A DNA stretch of 64,000 nucleotides, from assembly GCA_000967895.1 (NCBI GenBank), contig FO203512.1:631582-695581 (forward strand), given 5' to 3'. The notes beneath the pieces were generated by a model that did not search any database, was not told the DNA's origin, and worked only from the letters and a program-made list of their open reading frames with translations. Origin of the DNA: Oleispira antarctica RB-8 (GTDB taxonomy: Bacteria; Pseudomonadota; Gammaproteobacteria; Pseudomonadales; Oceanobacteraceae). The position numbers and the translations under genes are program-made. Below are positions 62,530 through 64,000 of the stretch, in pieces; position 1 is the first letter of the stretch, and each line of letters starts with the position of its first letter.

Positions 62530-63765
62530 TTATTTTTTAATGTCGGGTGCTAGAGGCATATCGATGCTGCCATCTAAGAACTTAGTCGGTCCATCGGCAT
62601 TGGGTTTTATATCAAACTCAAAGATATCGGTGGGTAACCAAAGTGTTGCACAGGAATTCGGTACATCCACGACACCACTGATGTGACCTTGCACCGGGGC
62701 GGTTCCTAATAAGGAATAGGCTTGAGCACCGGAATAACCAAACTTCTTCAAGTATTCGATGGCATTCAAACACGCTTGTCGGTATGCCACATTTACATCT
62801 AAGAAATGCTGCTTACCTTTTTCATCGACTGAAATACCTTCAAAAATCAGATAGTCATCGTATTTTGGCGTAATTTTACTTGGCTTGAAGATAGGGTTCT
62901 TAATGGCGTATTTTTCCATACCGCCTTTAATCAAATTAACACGCATGTGAATCCAGCCTGCCATTTCAATTGCGCCACAAAAAGTAATCTCACCATCACC
63001 TTGGCTAAAGTGAAGGTCACCTACAGAGAGACCTGCGCCTTTAACATAAACAGGGAAATAGACCTTAGAACCACGAGATAAATCTTTAATATCACAGTTA
63101 CCACCATGTTCTCTTGGTGGCACAGTACGGGCACCTTCGGCCGCCGCAATTTTTGCATCTTCAGGTTTCATTCGCCCCATGTGTGCCGTTTCGGCATAAG
63201 GCATACACGCTAATGCTGGCACTCTGTCAGGCTCGGTATCGTAAAGTTCTTTTTCGCGAGCATTCCAAGTATCTAACATTTCTTTTGAAGGCAAAGTACC
63301 AATCAGCCCAGGGTGAATTAGACCTGCGAACTCAACACCAGGAATGTGGCGAGAGCTGGTAAACATACCGTTGAAATCCCAAATGGATTTTTGCGCTTCA
63401 GGAAAATGTTCGTCTAAAAAACCGCCGCCATTTTGCTTAGAGAAAAACCCATTGAATCCCCATTGGCTTTCTTCGAAAGTACCAATATCTAAAATATCTA
63501 CGACTAGCAAATCACCTGGTTCCGCTCCCTCAACGGCAATGGGGCCCGATAAAAAATGCACCTGAGTTAAATCCACGTCTCTTACATCAGAGGCGTCATC
63601 ATTATTTTTAATCTGACCACCGGTCCAATCGAGGCATTCTACTTTAAAATCATCCCCCGGTTTAACCGTCGCAACCATCGGAATATCAGGATGCCAGCGA
63701 TTGTGTATATCATCATGCTCGTAAGCTGATTTGTTTAGGTCTACTTTAATAATTGTATCAGTCAT
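62530..63765 (-). CDS. fmdA: formamidase
   Basis: 411-residue FmdA/AmdA-family acetamidase/formamidase, converting formamide to formate and ammonia. Features: the N-terminal region with EYDDIHNRW-like HDDIHNRWHPDIP, the FLSGPIAVEGAEPGDLLVVDIL motif, FNGFFSKQNGG, the RHIPGVEFAGLIHPGLIG active-site segment and EHGGNCDIKDL. Closely resembles Methylophilus FmdA in length. Followed by fmdB and preceded by urtE in the same direction, so the urea/short-amide transporter and this enzyme form a nitrogen-acquisition unit. Confidence 0.95.
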   Translation of the reverse strand: MTDTIIKVDLNKSAYEHDDIHNRWHPDIPMVATVKPGDDFKVECLDWTGGQIKNNDDASDVRDVDLTQVHFLSGPIAVEGAEPGDLLVVDILDIGTFEESQWGFNGFFSKQNGGGFLDEHFPEAQKSIWDFNGMFTSSRHIPGVEFAGLIHPGLIGTLPSKEMLDTWNAREKELYDTEPDRVPALACMPYAETAHMGRMKPEDAKIAAAEGARTVPPREHGGNCDIKDLSRGSKVYFPVYVKGAGLSVGDLHFSQGDGEITFCGAIEMAGWIHMRVNLIKGGMEKYAIKNPIFKPSKITPKYDDYLIFEGISVDEKGKQHFLDVNVAYRQACLNAIEYLKKFGYSGAQAYSLLGTAPVQGHISGVVDVPNSCATLWLPTDIFEFDIKPNADGPTKFLDGSIDMPLAPDIKK

Positions 63766-63857
63766 CTTATGCTCCTAATGAAACTAAATGGATATTTCAT
63801 TTTTTGGGTTAGTTGTATGATTTTTTAATCAGTTATTAATCAGTCAGTTATTTTTAA

Positions 63858-64000
63858 TTAAACCGACAGGTACTTTTTAATTTGTTCGCTGTTCACGTTA
63901 TCTCGCATGTCTTCGTGAATGAATTCGCCCTTATCAATCACAATAATTCGATCGGCGACGGCCATTGTGAAACTCAAAACCTGCTCGGAAACAATGATCG
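63858..64000 (-). CDS. urtE: UrtE-like ABC transporter ATPase, C-terminal end
   Basis: The last 46 residues of a branched-chain/urea-type ABC ATPase; the rest lies beyond the window. The tail reads VSEQVLSFTMAVADRIIVIDKGEFI and ends in KKYLSV, the UrtE/FmdF pattern. It supplies energy for uptake of urea or short amides (the transporter partner of FmdA). Stop at 63858; 92 bp separate it from fmdA. Confidence 0.85.
   Translation of the reverse strand, partial: IIVSEQVLSFTMAVADRIIVIDKGEFIHEDMRDNVNSEQIKKYLSV

Noticed and set aside
1-64000. tRNA, rRNA, insertion sequences, prophage or CRISPR arrays
   Set aside because: No cloverleaf-like sequence, transposase, integrase, direct-repeat array or phage genes were seen on either strand.

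Overview
The window is chromosomal DNA from an AT-leaning gammaproteobacterium of the Pseudomonadales/Oceanospirillales type; a marine relative of Oleispira, Thalassolituus or Bermanella is my best guess. The evidence is gene order. ribF-ileS-lspA-fkpB-ispH next to a minor-pilin block with pilS/pilR, and aroQ-prmA-(DUF3426)-dusB-fis-purH-purD-retS-like kinase, are Pseudomonas-type arrangements. No tRNA, rRNA, IS element, prophage or CRISPR was seen. Genes are tightly packed and mostly ancestral; the more accessory part is about 55.2-62.1 kb.

Layout. 1-3.1 kb: end of an acyl-CoA carboxylase biotin subunit gene, an HSDL2-like SDR and an enoyl-CoA hydratase/isomerase (branched-chain or terpenoid acyl-CoA catabolism). 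3.1-5.4 kb: a GAF histidine kinase and a small RRM protein, separated by 628 bp that hold an inverted pair of DnaA-box-like sites. 5.5-13.2 kb: murJ, ribF, ileS, lspA, fkpB, ispH. 13.3-23.9 kb: type IV pilus minor-pilin operon with pilY1, plus pilRS. 24-28.5 kb: nadE, bamD, rluD, pgeF. 28.5-32.5 kb: DUF4124 gene, ilvIH with a long leader, coq7. 32.6-42.4 kb: RetS-like hybrid kinase, purD, purH, fis, dusB, zinc-ribbon/DUF3426 gene, prmA, aroQ. 42.6-47.7 kb: a GcbA-like diguanylate cyclase beside lapG and lapD, then a PCu(A)C copper chaperone. 47.7-52.5 kb: LysR/SDR divergent pair and a second 7TMR-DISM hybrid kinase. 52.6-55 kb: anaerobic ribonucleotide reductase nrdD-nrdG behind a perfect FNR/ANR box. 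55.2-56.9 kb: cbpA followed by the decayed remains of a second cbpA-cbpM pair. 56.9-62.1 kb: a low-complexity exported protein, an outer-membrane barrel, an exported subtilase, and an ECF sigma / anti-sigma / lipoprotein operon. 62.1 kb-end: FmdB zinc ribbon, formamidase, and the 3' end of urtE.

Main new observation. Three promoters in the last accessory block share the spacing GGAAT(A/T)-N16-GT(T/C): in front of the ECF sigma gene, of the divergent subtilase gene, and of the low-complexity exported protein gene 3.4 kb away. This suggests one autoregulated envelope or secretion regulon: sigma, membrane anti-sigma, lipoprotein, exported protease, exported Ser/Ala/Asn-rich protein and perhaps the barrel. 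I know of no described system with this composition.

Other threads are surface behaviour (type IV pili, LapD/LapG with a diguanylate cyclase, a RetS-like kinase whose ATP-binding boxes are degenerate) and oxygen-responsive nucleotide synthesis. All functional calls rest on reading motifs and gene order by eye; no database search was run.
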